Part shown: positions 17,601 to 26,132 of the stretch, piece after piece
How the letters are laid out: each line of letters begins with the position of its first letter
Position numbering within the stretch: the first letter of the stretch is position 1
From: a virus
IMG/VR virus record: IMGVR_UViG_3300045996_001049
Location: 1-44,232 of that record
Direction: 5' to 3' (one strand)
DNA length: 44,232 nucleotides
Translations under genes and position numbers: made by a program
The notes under the pieces: model-generated
What the model saw: the letters and a program-made list of their open reading frames with translations, nothing else
Database searches by the model: none
What the model was told of the DNA's origin: nothing

Positions 17601-18131
17601 TTAGAAGCGGAAGATCGTGATGTTAGTAGTGCCGACATAAGAAGTCATTTCAATCGTCGCGTTCAGATCGACCAGCGCGGCGGCGAGTTGAGTAGCGTCA
17701 GGCGCGGTTCCTGCGCCCGAAGATGCGTGGCCTGCGCCGTAGTAAAGATCATCGGATTTGAAGCAACCGCCGAAATACATATCAATGTTGGTTCGCTGTT
17801 CGCCGTGAGGACCGATTGCCCCGCCTACCGTAGTAGAGTTGGCATACCAGTATTTGCCGTCCGTGCCTACAACAATGTCGTAAGGCAGGATGCACTTGGC
17901 GGATTCGAGTCCGTCAACCGGATCGGCGGGAGTATTGTTGTAGGGAGCGAACTTCATGACGTTCCCCGGCACTTCCGCATCGACCAGTTTTTGACCGAAT
18001 AGCGTTCCTCTTTTGTAAAACGTGATTGCAGAAGGCAAAACCAGTTGAACCACCTGAGTTTTGACCAACTCAGGACGCATAAACGGCTCAAGTTTGCCTG
18101 CGGTAATCGTTTGGATCGCAGCAGTAGGCAT
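17601..18131 (-). CDS. Head decoration protein (lambda gpD-like)
   Basis: A 176-aa protein lying between protease/scaffold and major capsid, the usual place of the gpD-type decoration protein that cements the expanded shell. The start (TITAGKLEPFMRPELVKTQV), the central GTLFGQKLVDAEVPGNVMKF and the DPVDGLESAKCILPYDI strand-turn pattern fit that family. Its ATG overlaps the previous TAA, with AAGGAGAACAAGTA upstream. It is longer than lambda gpD (110 aa), and the extra C-terminal part is unexplained. Confidence 0.6.
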   Translation of the reverse strand: MPTAAIQTITAGKLEPFMRPELVKTQVVQLVLPSAITFYKRGTLFGQKLVDAEVPGNVMKFAPYNNTPADPVDGLESAKCILPYDIVVGTDGKYWYANSTTVGGAIGPHGEQRTNIDMYFGGCFKSDDLYYGAGHASSGAGTAPDATQLAAALVDLNATIEMTSYVGTTNITIFRF

Positions 18132-19102
18132 TACTTGTTCTCCTTACCGAGAACGGCTCTCCCAAGAGGACCTTTTCCCATGATACGCTTGTATTCAGCG
18201 TCCTCGTCTTCAGTAGAAGCACCGGAGAACAGGATTTCTCCCTGTTGCAGTTGTTCGCCGTCTTTTCCGAGAGGAACCATATTTTTGTAAAACTGTTCGA
18301 GTTCGGCAACGCGAGAAGGCGTTTCAGCAGAGAAGGCGATTCCCGCAGACAAATCGCGCTCATCATCGGCTTGCGCCCGAAGCATACGATTTTTCAAAGC
18401 CGTCACTTGCTGTTCAACCGTTAGCGTATCCGTTCCCACGATTTTCCCGGCATCCAGTTGAGCCGTAGAAAATGCAAGGGCTTTTTCGTTCTTGAACGCT
18501 TCAAGCTGCTGTTTGAGCAGTTCGTTTTCCTTGGAGAAAGCGGGATCGACTTTCGGCTCCTCTTTCGGCTCCTCTTTCGGCGGGTCCTCCACCTTTTGAG
18601 GAGTTAGAGAAGCAAACGCCTCGCTAATCCATGTTTTGAACTCATCTTTGGTGAAGGACATATCTTCGTCATCCTTTTTGAAGTGTTGATCGTATGAGAA
18701 CGCAAGTCTCTCGGAAAGAGCCGCGTCTTTTACTCTTGGATCGGGAACCAAGGAGCAAGATTTAATGGCGAGAGTTTCCGCGTCGAACAGCAGGGAAACC
18801 GTTTTGTTGGGAATAGCCACTTCCACCCATTCAGGCCATTCGGATTCGCCAAACATCAAAGTGTAGTCTTCGTTGGCAAAAGCCTTCGTCAACTGCCCTA
18901 GCTTGCCGTCGAAGATGGACGCGATTTTCTTAGCGTCCAAATGGTTGTGCGTAATCGGAACAGGGAAAGTCGTATTCTCAATGGCTTGCTTGATTTTCTC
19001 AGGCGTGAAATCAATCCCCTTGTCAGGGTAAAGTCCTGCCTCGAAAATCTTCCCGCGCCGTTTCGCGTTTCCGACGCTAAACTTTAAGCACAAATCCGAC
19101 AT
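18131..19102 (-). CDS. Prohead protease-scaffold fusion
   Basis: A 323-aa protein. Residues 1-140 have the layout of phage prohead serine proteases: an N-terminal FTPEKIKQAI helix, then PVPITHNHLD (H52 and H54), then AIKSCSLVPDPRV (S115 or S117). The candidate Ser/His residues are placed by analogy. From residue 145 on, a charged and coiled-coil segment, including a KEEPKEEPK linker and FSKENELLKQQLEAFKNEK, looks like the scaffold. Such fusions process themselves during head maturation. It precedes the decoration and capsid genes. Confidence 0.65.
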   Translation of the reverse strand: MSDLCLKFSVGNAKRRGKIFEAGLYPDKGIDFTPEKIKQAIENTTFPVPITHNHLDAKKIASIFDGKLGQLTKAFANEDYTLMFGESEWPEWVEVAIPNKTVSLLFDAETLAIKSCSLVPDPRVKDAALSERLAFSYDQHFKKDDEDMSFTKDEFKTWISEAFASLTPQKVEDPPKEEPKEEPKVDPAFSKENELLKQQLEAFKNEKALAFSTAQLDAGKIVGTDTLTVEQQVTALKNRMLRAQADDERDLSAGIAFSAETPSRVAELEQFYKNMVPLGKDGEQLQQGEILFSGASTEDEDAEYKRIMGKGPLGRAVLGKENK

Positions 19103-19145
19103 ATCAGCCTTTGTTAGTTAGTGAACAAACAAACTTCCTGCTTTA

Positions 19146-19174
19146 CATATAGCAGGTTGGAAAAAGAAATACAA
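19146..19174 (-). promoter_or_regulatory. Candidate promoter before protease gene
   Basis: Minus strand: TTGTAT, 17 bases, TATATG (preceded by TGC as an extended -10). It lies in the 72-base gap after the portal gene. A 6-bp hairpin (CCTGCT/AGCAGG) overlaps the -10, so the site could instead be a weak terminator. Confidence 0.4.
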
Positions 19175-20614
19175 CTAGGCGTTCTCTGAACTCCCACTAT
19201 TTTGCGCTTTCAGCATGGGAGCCGCAGCCGTGTTCTCCAAAGTTTTCCAGTGTAATTCTTCCATTTTTTTATATGTCTCATCATTGAGCGCACCCAATCC
19301 TGTTTCCGTAAACAACTTGTTCCACATTTGAGGCGGGATCATATTCGTCATAAGGAGTTTGGACACGCCGGATGCGGAAGTCAGGAAGTCATCTTTGTTG
19401 AGGCCAGGGAGAATGATCCTGGGAACTGCGACCAATCGGGAATAATTCCTCCGAACCAATGGCTTTGCAAGGAAACGCCGGATAAAGTTTTGGGCAACCA
19501 TTCTGCCATACGTGACAGGCATATTCATGATTTCCTGCCCGATGACCGGAGCGCGTCCTGCTCCTGCGCCCTTCTCCGTAGCGGCAACCTGCCCCGTAAT
19601 GGCTTTAATGATTTCCTCATTGAAAATATCCAGAGCCAGTTTGAACGGCATACCGTCGTTTGAAGTCGGTTGGATCGGGTTCAGCTTCGTTCCGTTCGCT
19701 ACAGCCATAACGGACGTATTCTGGAACTTGATAACTTCGGCAACCACCTTTTCAGCAGGGTCGATGACAGCCGTAGTATCAATGGTTCCATCGGCTTTCA
19801 CGCGATTTCTGCGTTCAGCGTTCGGAGCCATTTCAACCCAGATAGAGCCAGTAGAAGAAGTCGCCAGATACTTAAGATACTCCGGCTTGACCTGCTGCTT
19901 GAACCACCACGCATCATAAGCCGAGCGTAAATCGGACGTGCCTCTAGGATCGCTGTCCCTCGGTTTCCAGGATAGCCATGCAAAGTGATCGCGCCAGTAT
20001 TCCAAGGGAAAAACGATTTCGTTGTTGCCATAAGCGTTTATCGGCCTGAATGTATTCGGAGGGAGAGGCTGATTGATGCGAGTTCGACCTACAATCCCGA
20101 TAACGTTCTTATGCACGTCAACGTAAAAACCGACTTCCTCACGCGCTTTAACTTTCAGCCGCTTGATCGTCCACGCCTTCAATCCCTTGATGCGAAGGTT
20201 GCTTTCGACAGGCGTGTTCCATACGATTTCACAAATCTTATTGCCAAGAGCCATAGCGGAAAGCATATCCGGCAAAACTTCGGTCAGGAGAGGCGTTTCT
20301 TCTATTTCCTCAAGGAGAGCGTTCTTAACGAAATCCGCGACTTCCCTATCGGCGGAACTCTCGCTTGCAGGATAGACTTCAAGCCCGCCGCCGAGGATAC
20401 CATAAATCAGGAGGTTGATCGACGCTTTAACCTGAGCGTCAAGGAGCATTTTATCGTATAGATCGACTTGCAGATATTCGGTGTTTTCATCTATCGAACG
20501 AGGAAGCGTTCTTTCTTCGCCATTGTGCCAGAGGCCGTAACTCCACGAAGCGACATATTCCTTCGTCGCTTGCTCGGATAGCGGATTCAGTTCATCGAAT
20601 AAGAGTTCGGGCAT
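19175..20614 (-). CDS. Portal protein (DUF935 / Mu gp29-like)
   Basis: The portal is the dodecameric DNA gate at one head vertex. The 479-aa sequence fits the DUF935 family: VKASINLLIYGILGGGLEVY near residue 65, LSWKPRDSDPRGTSDLRSAY near 225, DAWWFKQQVKPEYLKYLA, and a C-terminal TNMIPPQMWNKLFTETGL. It lies after the terminase genes as usual. No Shine-Dalgarno sequence precedes the ATG; a hairpin and a possible 23-aa leader reading frame ending four bases upstream may control its start. Confidence 0.85.
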   Translation of the reverse strand: MPELLFDELNPLSEQATKEYVASWSYGLWHNGEERTLPRSIDENTEYLQVDLYDKMLLDAQVKASINLLIYGILGGGLEVYPASESSADREVADFVKNALLEEIEETPLLTEVLPDMLSAMALGNKICEIVWNTPVESNLRIKGLKAWTIKRLKVKAREEVGFYVDVHKNVIGIVGRTRINQPLPPNTFRPINAYGNNEIVFPLEYWRDHFAWLSWKPRDSDPRGTSDLRSAYDAWWFKQQVKPEYLKYLATSSTGSIWVEMAPNAERRNRVKADGTIDTTAVIDPAEKVVAEVIKFQNTSVMAVANGTKLNPIQPTSNDGMPFKLALDIFNEEIIKAITGQVAATEKGAGAGRAPVIGQEIMNMPVTYGRMVAQNFIRRFLAKPLVRRNYSRLVAVPRIILPGLNKDDFLTSASGVSKLLMTNMIPPQMWNKLFTETGLGALNDETYKKMEELHWKTLENTAAAPMLKAQNSGSSENA

Positions 20615-20617
20615 AGT

Positions 20618-20689
20618 TTAAACAAAGCGGGGAGAGAAGGAGGACTCCCCGCTTGCCGTTCCATCGTCGCAGGAGAAGATACGGGTCAT
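20618..20689 (-). CDS. Possible 23-aa leader peptide before portal
   Basis: A short frame (MTRIFSCDDGTASGESSFSP...) runs through the hairpin and ends in TAA four bases before the portal ATG. As the portal has no ribosome binding site of its own, ribosomes ending here could restart at the portal. Its own ribosome binding site is weak (ACAGAG directly at the ATG). It could well be chance. Confidence 0.25.
   Translation of the reverse strand: MTRIFSCDDGTASGESSFSPRFV
20625..20654 (-). terminator. 10-bp GC-rich hairpin before portal start
   Basis: On the minus strand, AAGCGGGGAG pairs with CTCCCCGCTT around a 10-base loop, followed by TTGTTTAAACT and then the portal ATG. It could be a partial terminator that reduces read-through from terminase into portal, or a translational control element. 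The loop reads TCCTCCTTCT, close to the anti-Shine-Dalgarno end of 16S rRNA. Confidence 0.55.
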
Positions 20690-20706
20690 CTCTGTATGAT
20701 GTTTGT

Positions 20707-20735
20707 ATGATAGTTTATTAACAAACAATAGGCAA
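20707..20735 (-). promoter_or_regulatory. Candidate promoter before portal
   Basis: Minus strand: TTGCCT, 17 bases, TATCAT, with the -35 just at the end of the terminase nuclease gene. The -10 is identical to those before the small terminase and the TIM-barrel gene. A near-palindrome (GTTTGTTAATAAAC) sits in the spacer and could be an operator. Confidence 0.45.
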
Positions 20736-20736
20736 G

Positions 20737-21465
20737 TTACTGCCCAAATTCCCCTAAATATCCTACGGGTTTATACGTTCTTTGAACTCCCGCATTGATC
20801 GGATACCATTTTTCCTGTCCTCCCGATACGGGTTCAACGTATTTAGGGACACAAGACCATAAATAAATAGCAGCCATGCAGAATTCTATCACGCAATCAT
20901 CGAAACTTCCGCCTACCGCTTCAACTTTACGATTTTCTTTTTTCACGAAAGCGAACATTTCTTCCAGCGTTCTAAGACTATTCACTTTCATCGAACCGTC
21001 TTCAAAAAGTTCCTTACCTGCTTCAAGCATCAACGGACGGGTTCTAAGATTGGTAGGCCAACCAATCTTTTCATCTTCGTGAACGTATAAACCATTAGGA
21101 CCTATTGGATAATCGGAATTGTTTTCGATTTTTTCCAATACCGCCCCGCCATATTGATTATTCCGTTCCACGATCAACGCGCAGCCTCTCGGATCGTATA
21201 AATATCCAAGTTCCATCAACATTTGAGCGAAATAAGAGGTAGGCCAGTGACCATGTATTTGAGCCAACTGCTCCCACGTATTCATATCCCACACGCTTGC
21301 TACGGAAAAATCGTGCTTCCCTAGCGAGTTCAGCCCTTCCGCAACGTCAGCCGTTATAAACACTTCCCGGCTCGGATGCGGTTCATGATAGATATGAAAA
21401 TAGTTGTTTCTCAACTCCTCATCAGTGGAGAAGCTTTCCATGCATTTAAGCAAATGCGGAAACAT
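20737..21465 (-). CDS. terL: Terminase large subunit, separate nuclease domain
   Basis: A 242-aa protein equal to the C-terminal, RNase H-like nuclease half of large terminases, which cuts DNA before and after packaging. Motifs: FITADVAEGLNSLGKHDFSV with the first acidic residues near 40, then ALIVERNNQYGG, then the DD pair in GGSFDDCVIEFCMA. Its frame is +1 to the ATPase gene and overlaps it by 20 bases. GGAGTGGATT precedes its ATG, so it can be translated separately. It could be a naturally split terminase, a frameshift fusion, or less likely a sequence error. Confidence 0.8.
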   Translation of the reverse strand: MFPHLLKCMESFSTDEELRNNYFHIYHEPHPSREVFITADVAEGLNSLGKHDFSVASVWDMNTWEQLAQIHGHWPTSYFAQMLMELGYLYDPRGCALIVERNNQYGGAVLEKIENNSDYPIGPNGLYVHEDEKIGWPTNLRTRPLMLEAGKELFEDGSMKVNSLRTLEEMFAFVKKENRKVEAVGGSFDDCVIEFCMAAIYLWSCVPKYVEPVSGGQEKWYPINAGVQRTYKPVGYLGEFGQ

Positions 21466-22501
21466 AATCCACTCCGTTGCTGTAAGAAACTTGCTCTATC
21501 CGAGCGAGTTCTTCCCCTAGTTTTTTGTTGTTGAAGTAGGACATTCCCGAAGTTCTGAACGCTTCCTGCCAGTAGAGAGGGAAGTTTTGGGCAAACAAAT
21601 CCTCAGACTCAAGTTCGGCAATCTTCCACCTTCGCCAAGCGATTTGGTTTATGGTGAGTTTCCAGTCCCGCATAAGCCCTAGTTCTTCATCCGTAATGTC
21701 TTCGGGAATGAACTCCGTTGGAAGCATGTGCCATTGTTTAGGGAAGAGTTGATATTCGGGGAAATCTTTCCAACTGTAAAACAATGGCCTGAACACGCTT
21801 CTACCGGACATAGCCTCAAGCCAACGCCTGTGAAAATCGTTCCCAACCCCTCTTGCCGTCGATTCGATGATGATATTTCCGCCCATCGGAACCGCGTTCA
21901 TTAGACCATCCGCTACGGCTTGCATGGCTCCATCGGGCCAACGCGGGATTTCTGTTAGAAGCACGTTGTTGACGGTTTGAGACGCGCCGAAGTCTGCGCT
22001 TCCTGCCGTTCCTACGAGGATAGAGGCTTGGATTTCAGGCCAGAAGAGTTCATACTTTGAAGCGGTTCCCGGTTTGCCGAAGCGTTTTTTCACATGAACG
22101 GGGAGCATTTCATACATCAACCGGACTTTTTTGAAGAGTTCGACCGTTGAAGGCAAATCGTGAGCCATGATAATGGTTTTCTTATACCCGGTGTGCAAGG
22201 TATCCATAAAATACAAACCAACCGTATTCGTAGAAAACCCTAACTGACGGCTTTTAAGAATGATCCTCCGAACACCGGAAAGTCCTACTGCGCACGTTCG
22301 CCAGTCTATATCTCCGAATACGTTGTCATTGAAAGCCGCTTGGATACTGTTCGGATAAAACCGTTTAAGTCCCGCTTCTTTAGTTGAAATATACAGATCA
22401 CCGTAGGAAAGCGGCAGAATAGCGGCGAGTTCGGACGGATTCTTTGCCTTTAGTTCTTGGTAAATGGCTTCAGCGTATGCTTCGGGATCGAAATTATCCA
22501 T
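21446..22501 (-). CDS. terL: Terminase large subunit, separate ATPase domain
   Basis: A 351-aa protein equal to the packaging ATPase half of the large terminase. Visible are the Q-rich Walker A variant LKSRQLGFST (residues 82-91), Walker B VNNVLLTEIPRW with E184, and the coupling motif IIIESTARG (209-217). Terminases are usually 450-600 aa in one chain; here the frame stops (VSAFA, TAA) where the nuclease domain would begin, and the next gene supplies that domain. The start overlaps the stop of the membrane peptide gene (TAATG). Confidence 0.85.
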   Translation of the reverse strand: MDNFDPEAYAEAIYQELKAKNPSELAAILPLSYGDLYISTKEAGLKRFYPNSIQAAFNDNVFGDIDWRTCAVGLSGVRRIILKSRQLGFSTNTVGLYFMDTLHTGYKKTIIMAHDLPSTVELFKKVRLMYEMLPVHVKKRFGKPGTASKYELFWPEIQASILVGTAGSADFGASQTVNNVLLTEIPRWPDGAMQAVADGLMNAVPMGGNIIIESTARGVGNDFHRRWLEAMSGRSVFRPLFYSWKDFPEYQLFPKQWHMLPTEFIPEDITDEELGLMRDWKLTINQIAWRRWKIAELESEDLFAQNFPLYWQEAFRTSGMSYFNNKKLGEELARIEQVSYSNGVDYVSAFA

Positions 22502-22605
22502 TATTTACCGAATTTCGTCAAAGCGTTTCCAACGTAAAAGAACAACGCGATAATTGCGAAAATAAGCCCGATAACAACTCCTAATGTAAATACACCTAAA
22601 TCCAT
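22501..22605 (-). CDS. 33-aa single-span membrane peptide
   Basis: MDLGVFTLGVVIGLIFAIIA then LFFYVGNALTKFGK: one transmembrane helix with a short basic cytoplasmic end. It is tightly coupled on both sides, its ATG overlapping the small terminase stop (TGATG) and its TAA overlapping the large terminase ATG. GGAGGAGG is ideally placed before the ATG, so it is very likely translated. Function unknown; a holin-like or membrane-docking role is conceivable. Confidence 0.75.
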   Translation of the reverse strand: MDLGVFTLGVVIGLIFAIIALFFYVGNALTKFGK

Positions 22606-23267
22606 CAATCCTCCTCCCGGTTCATCGCATCAACCAATTCCGGTTTCGGCAGTATCCGAGTAGGCATCCCGGCTTGAAGTTTCTCCCGATCCTCCAAAGT
22701 CCTTGCAACGACGGCGGCTCTCACCTGTTCCAATTGATCGGGCTTCAGATTACCCTCCTGCTCCAAAGCCGCGAATACCGTATTGTAAGTAATGCTAATC
22801 GGTTGACTGTCTATCTCTCCCAACTCTTCTCGCTGTATCTTCGTCAATCGCTCCCAAATAACGATCATTCTTTCGAGCGTAGTGATTTGATCCCGAAGCG
22901 GAAGTTCGTCCATCCTGCCAACGATCTTTACCGCAAGTTCCGAAGATAGTTTCTCAACAACGCTAATGTTCTTATTGATGAACGACATTCGACGGAGTTT
23001 AACGTCTCCGTGATTTTCCATATATTTATCGGCGTATTTATCATGCAAAGCGGTAATGGCGAGTTTCAGCCGGAACTCCCACTGATACCGCTTGGCCCAC
23101 TCCCTGACTTCCTCAGCCGTATAAATCTGCTTGTAGATTGCTCTTAGTCGTTGCGCTATAGTATGATAGTCTATAGAGCCGTTGTCATCTACGCCCACTT
23201 CAAGCGCAAGGCAAAAGGCGTTGTAAGCGATTAAGGGTTCTTCGGCGTGTTGATTTAAGATTTTCAT
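22605..23267 (-). CDS. terS: Terminase small subunit
   Basis: A 220-aa helical protein immediately upstream of the large terminase. The N-terminal part (DYHTIAQRLRAIYKQIYTAEEV...WAKRYQWEFRLKLAI) looks like the helix-turn-helix domain that recognises the packaging site; the rest is a coiled coil suited to ring formation (VVEKLSSELAVKIVGRMDEL). I place the start at 23267 because TATCAT lies exactly six bases before it; there is no ribosome binding site, which suggests a leaderless message. Confidence 0.65.
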   Translation of the reverse strand: MKILNQHAEEPLIAYNAFCLALEVGVDDNGSIDYHTIAQRLRAIYKQIYTAEEVREWAKRYQWEFRLKLAITALHDKYADKYMENHGDVKLRRMSFINKNISVVEKLSSELAVKIVGRMDELPLRDQITTLERMIVIWERLTKIQREELGEIDSQPISITYNTVFAALEQEGNLKPDQLEQVRAAVVARTLEDREKLQAGMPTRILPKPELVDAMNREED

Positions 23268-23282
23268 AAGACGATGATAGCA
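23268..23282 (-). promoter_or_regulatory. Extended -10 promoter, probable leaderless start
   Basis: Minus strand: TGCTATCAT followed by six bases and then the ATG of the small terminase gene. Same geometry as before the gene starting at 16198. The 38-base gap to the divergent plus-strand gene leaves no room for a leader with ribosome binding site. Confidence 0.45.
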
Positions 23283-23304
23283 GATTCTTTGGGATGAGGC
23301 TAAT

Positions 23305-25494
23305 ATGGCTTGGAACAATGCGGATAGAGACGATTTCGATGAAAGATTCGACCGCGCCCTTTCCCCCTTAATCGACGCGCAGGCTCTACGCGATTTGCTT
23401 GAAGAAACCGTTCTCTATAAAGACGGCCCCGTTATTCCTCTTTCCAAAACCATTGAGAACACGCTAACCACCGAAGCGGCGGCGGATGAAAGAGCAGCCG
23501 CTATTCAAGCCCTTATCGCTGCCGCGCCTGACGGCGCAACCATTCTCGTAGATCAAATGTTTGAACTCGCTTCCACCGATAGAAGCATTGTCGGAAGGCT
23601 TGATTTCTCGGAAGCCTCCATTCGACTAGACGACCGAAACAATATCACCTTTCAAGGGTTGGGACCGCACACCGGATTTAAGCAATTCTCCGAAAACAAC
23701 AATAAAATGCTTCGGTTTCTGGATTGCCACAACATCGTTTTCAGAGATATGAAGCTGGATGGTTCGGAAGATACGCTCACTGACGATTCGGACATTTCCG
23801 AAGGCGTATCCGATTACCGCGATTTGGTTTTAATGGAAGATGAATCAAGCGACTTTACTTTCGAGCGCGTTGTATTCACCCGTTTCGCCAATACTGCCCT
23901 TGTCGATAAGACGGACGTAACCAAATCACTAGACGGGCTAAACGGCACTTCTTACGATTCCGGCGCAACAGACGTTAAAAACTCTCGGCTGACGGTGCAA
24001 AACTGCCGTTTTCTTGATGGTAAAACCTGCCTGAATACATTAGGACGCTCTAGCGGAATCATCTATTCCCACAACCACCATAAAAATGTTTTCTGTTCCG
24101 TAAAAGTTGATGGGCAGTTGGAAAACGCCATTGCGGGAACCCCTCTTCTCACCGCTTTCCCAACCGCTTCCGGCAAAACCATTATCAATGGCAACACTTA
24201 CCGGGATTGCGGTTCTCATGCCGCGTTCACAGCCGGAATGATTGAAGTTCAAGAAGGTTCGGACGGCGTTGAGATAACGAACAACGTTATGGAGAACATC
24301 GCAGGCGGTTATGGCGTATTGCTAACCCCAGGACAAATCCCCACCGCTTCAACGAACATTCTCATTGCGAACAACATCTTCAACAAGTTCGTATCCGGTT
24401 CGGGAACGACTGACCCTACCTGTATCCGATTGGACATTAACGCCGGAACTACTGTTCAAGGCATCAAAATCGACGGCAACATTTTCTCGAATCTTGGTTC
24501 AGGAGCCATTCTGCTTCAACCGAGTATTTCCGCTTCCGCCGTTATAAGAGACGTGGAAATCATCAACAACACGTTTCAGGATTGGGGAAAAACGCAAAGC
24601 GGTAGCGGAGGGTGCATCCAAACCACAAACGCTCCTGCCGTCGCTTCCACTCTTGAAAATATCGTCATTCGCAACAACAACTTTATACGGCTTGCGGCAA
24701 CGGCAGATAATACGACGGCAACAACCCATCCGCCTGCAATCCAACACGGAGGAGCATCCGCTACTCATACGGTAACAGGACGTTATCTTGTTCAAGGAAA
24801 CCGCTTCAAACTGAAAGAATACGCCAACATCGCCGTTCGATTTTTCAGAGGCGCATCGCTCGAATTCGTTGACAACATTTGCGAATGGGGCGATTACTTG
24901 ATGTATTGCGATTTATTGAATGTAGAAAACAACCAATTCATCGGTTCTCGGTTGAACGTAGGCGTAGACAACTCTTCCGCGCCTGTCTTGCTTCTCTTCA
25001 ATAATTCATTTCAAAAAGTAGGCGCAGAGTCGATGTTGGTGCGACTTGCAGGAGCCGTCACCATTAAAGAAAGCGGCAACTTCTACGACCAAACGCTTCT
25101 TTCTCCTGTCCAATATTCAAGCACCGGACAAACCCGAACTCTACATAACCCTGCAATGAAAAACCGACCGGAAGTTCAGCTTCTTTCCGGCACAACGCTT
25201 AATGTTTTTGTCTACACAGGCCGAAACGTTATCTATACCGGGACGGCGGGAACGACTCTTAGTTTGCCTGTAACGAACTCTTCTCTCGGAACGCTTCCTC
25301 CCGGTTGGATGATTACCGTAGTAGACGGAGGAGGTAATGCGGGAACAAATAACATCGTCATTCATCCGGCTGTAGGGGACATTCTAAACGGCGACACGCA
25401 AGCCGTAGCGGAAGCCGACCTTACCATAGCGACAAACTACGGATCGCGAACTTTCATTTACAGAGGCGCAGGCGTTTGGAACTCTTGGATTTAA
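23305..25494 (+). CDS. Tailspike / right-handed beta-helix protein
   Basis: A 729-aa protein. After an N-terminal helical segment (residues 1-80) it has about 15 rungs of a pectate-lyase-like parallel beta-helix, seen as repeated N-N-x-F/I patterns (ITFQGLGPHTGFKQF, LTVQNCRFLDG, VEITNNVMENIAGG, ILIANNIFNKF, IKIDGNIFSNLG, VEIINNTFQDWG, IVIRNNNFIRL). Residues 630-729 form a different beta domain (LNVFVYTGRNVIY...). Such proteins act as tailspikes that bind or cleave surface polysaccharide. No catalytic residues can be named. It starts a plus-strand unit opposite to the other tail genes. Confidence 0.75.
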   Translation: MAWNNADRDDFDERFDRALSPLIDAQALRDLLEETVLYKDGPVIPLSKTIENTLTTEAAADERAAAIQALIAAAPDGATILVDQMFELASTDRSIVGRLDFSEASIRLDDRNNITFQGLGPHTGFKQFSENNNKMLRFLDCHNIVFRDMKLDGSEDTLTDDSDISEGVSDYRDLVLMEDESSDFTFERVVFTRFANTALVDKTDVTKSLDGLNGTSYDSGATDVKNSRLTVQNCRFLDGKTCLNTLGRSSGIIYSHNHHKNVFCSVKVDGQLENAIAGTPLLTAFPTASGKTIINGNTYRDCGSHAAFTAGMIEVQEGSDGVEITNNVMENIAGGYGVLLTPGQIPTASTNILIANNIFNKFVSGSGTTDPTCIRLDINAGTTVQGIKIDGNIFSNLGSGAILLQPSISASAVIRDVEIINNTFQDWGKTQSGSGGCIQTTNAPAVASTLENIVIRNNNFIRLAATADNTTATTHPPAIQHGGASATHTVTGRYLVQGNRFKLKEYANIAVRFFRGASLEFVDNICEWGDYLMYCDLLNVENNQFIGSRLNVGVDNSSAPVLLLFNNSFQKVGAESMLVRLAGAVTIKESGNFYDQTLLSPVQYSSTGQTRTLHNPAMKNRPEVQLLSGTTLNVFVYTGRNVIYTGTAGTTLSLPVTNSSLGTLPPGWMITVVDGGGNAGTNNIVIHPAVGDILNGDTQAVAEADLTIATNYGSRTFIYRGAGVWNSWI

Positions 25495-25495
25495 T

Positions 25496-25873
25496 ATGGC
25501 TGATTTCACTCTCCTTGACTTCGATCCCGATGATTTTTTCGTAGACGTTCCCGAACTGTCTCTGCGAATGACTCAAATCCATGCCAATTTGAAACTAACG
25601 ACTTCAGGAGGAGTAGTCTCCCGGCAAAAATACGCAAGCCGATTGTATTCCATCGAAGGTTCCGAACTGGAAAACGAACGGCTTGCCATTGTAGCCTTAA
25701 CTCCCGCAGGAGGGACTTTGTTGCTTGAAAACAACAATATCTGGACTACCGTTAACGAAGTCGATAATACGGGAACGCAAATCGCGCCTACCGTAGACGT
25801 AAGAAAAGTTGCCGATCTTTCTCAAGGAGCATGGGCGACTTTAAAAACCAACCTGCTTGCTTTGCTCAGTTAA
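25496..25873 (+). CDS. Small protein in tailspike operon
   Basis: A 125-aa protein (MADFTLLDFDPDDFFVDVPE...) with an acidic N-terminus and a beta-rich rest. It starts one base after the tailspike stop, so it is probably translationally coupled. I recognise no family; it may be a spike adaptor or chaperone. Confidence 0.65.
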   Translation: MADFTLLDFDPDDFFVDVPELSLRMTQIHANLKLTTSGGVVSRQKYASRLYSIEGSELENERLAIVALTPAGGTLLLENNNIWTTVNEVDNTGTQIAPTVDVRKVADLSQGAWATLKTNLLALLS

Positions 25874-25886
25874 ATCGGAGTTTGTA

Positions 25887-26132
25887 ATGGATTTTACCGT
25901 AGGAACGATTACAAGATGTTCGGGAAACAACCATTACACTATCCCCATAACGGTAGGCCAAGTTACCAGGGACATTAAAGTAATGGCATCCGACCTGCTG
26001 ACCGATTTTGAAAATCTGGACGAAGTGAGGGAAGCCATTATAAATCGCCTCAGAAGCGCGAAGAAAGAAGCCAATGCAAGCACGTTTGCCCAAACCCGCA
26101 CCGCGCTTGAAGGAAATACGTATAAACTCTAA
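25887..26132 (+). CDS. Small protein in tailspike operon
   Basis: An 81-aa protein (MDFTVGTITRCSGNNHYTIP...) with an N-terminal beta domain and a C-terminal basic helix (REAIINRLRSAKKEAN). I chose 25887 rather than an earlier ATG because CGGAG lies eight bases upstream. Its TAA overlaps the next ATG. No family recognised. Confidence 0.65.
   Translation: MDFTVGTITRCSGNNHYTIPITVGQVTRDIKVMASDLLTDFENLDEVREAIINRLRSAKKEANASTFAQTRTALEGNTYKL

Noticed and set aside
21421-21440. Second hammerhead core on the minus strand (CTGATGAGG near GAAA)
   Set aside because: No complementary stem II or stem III; the sequence is explained by the terminase nuclease coding frame.
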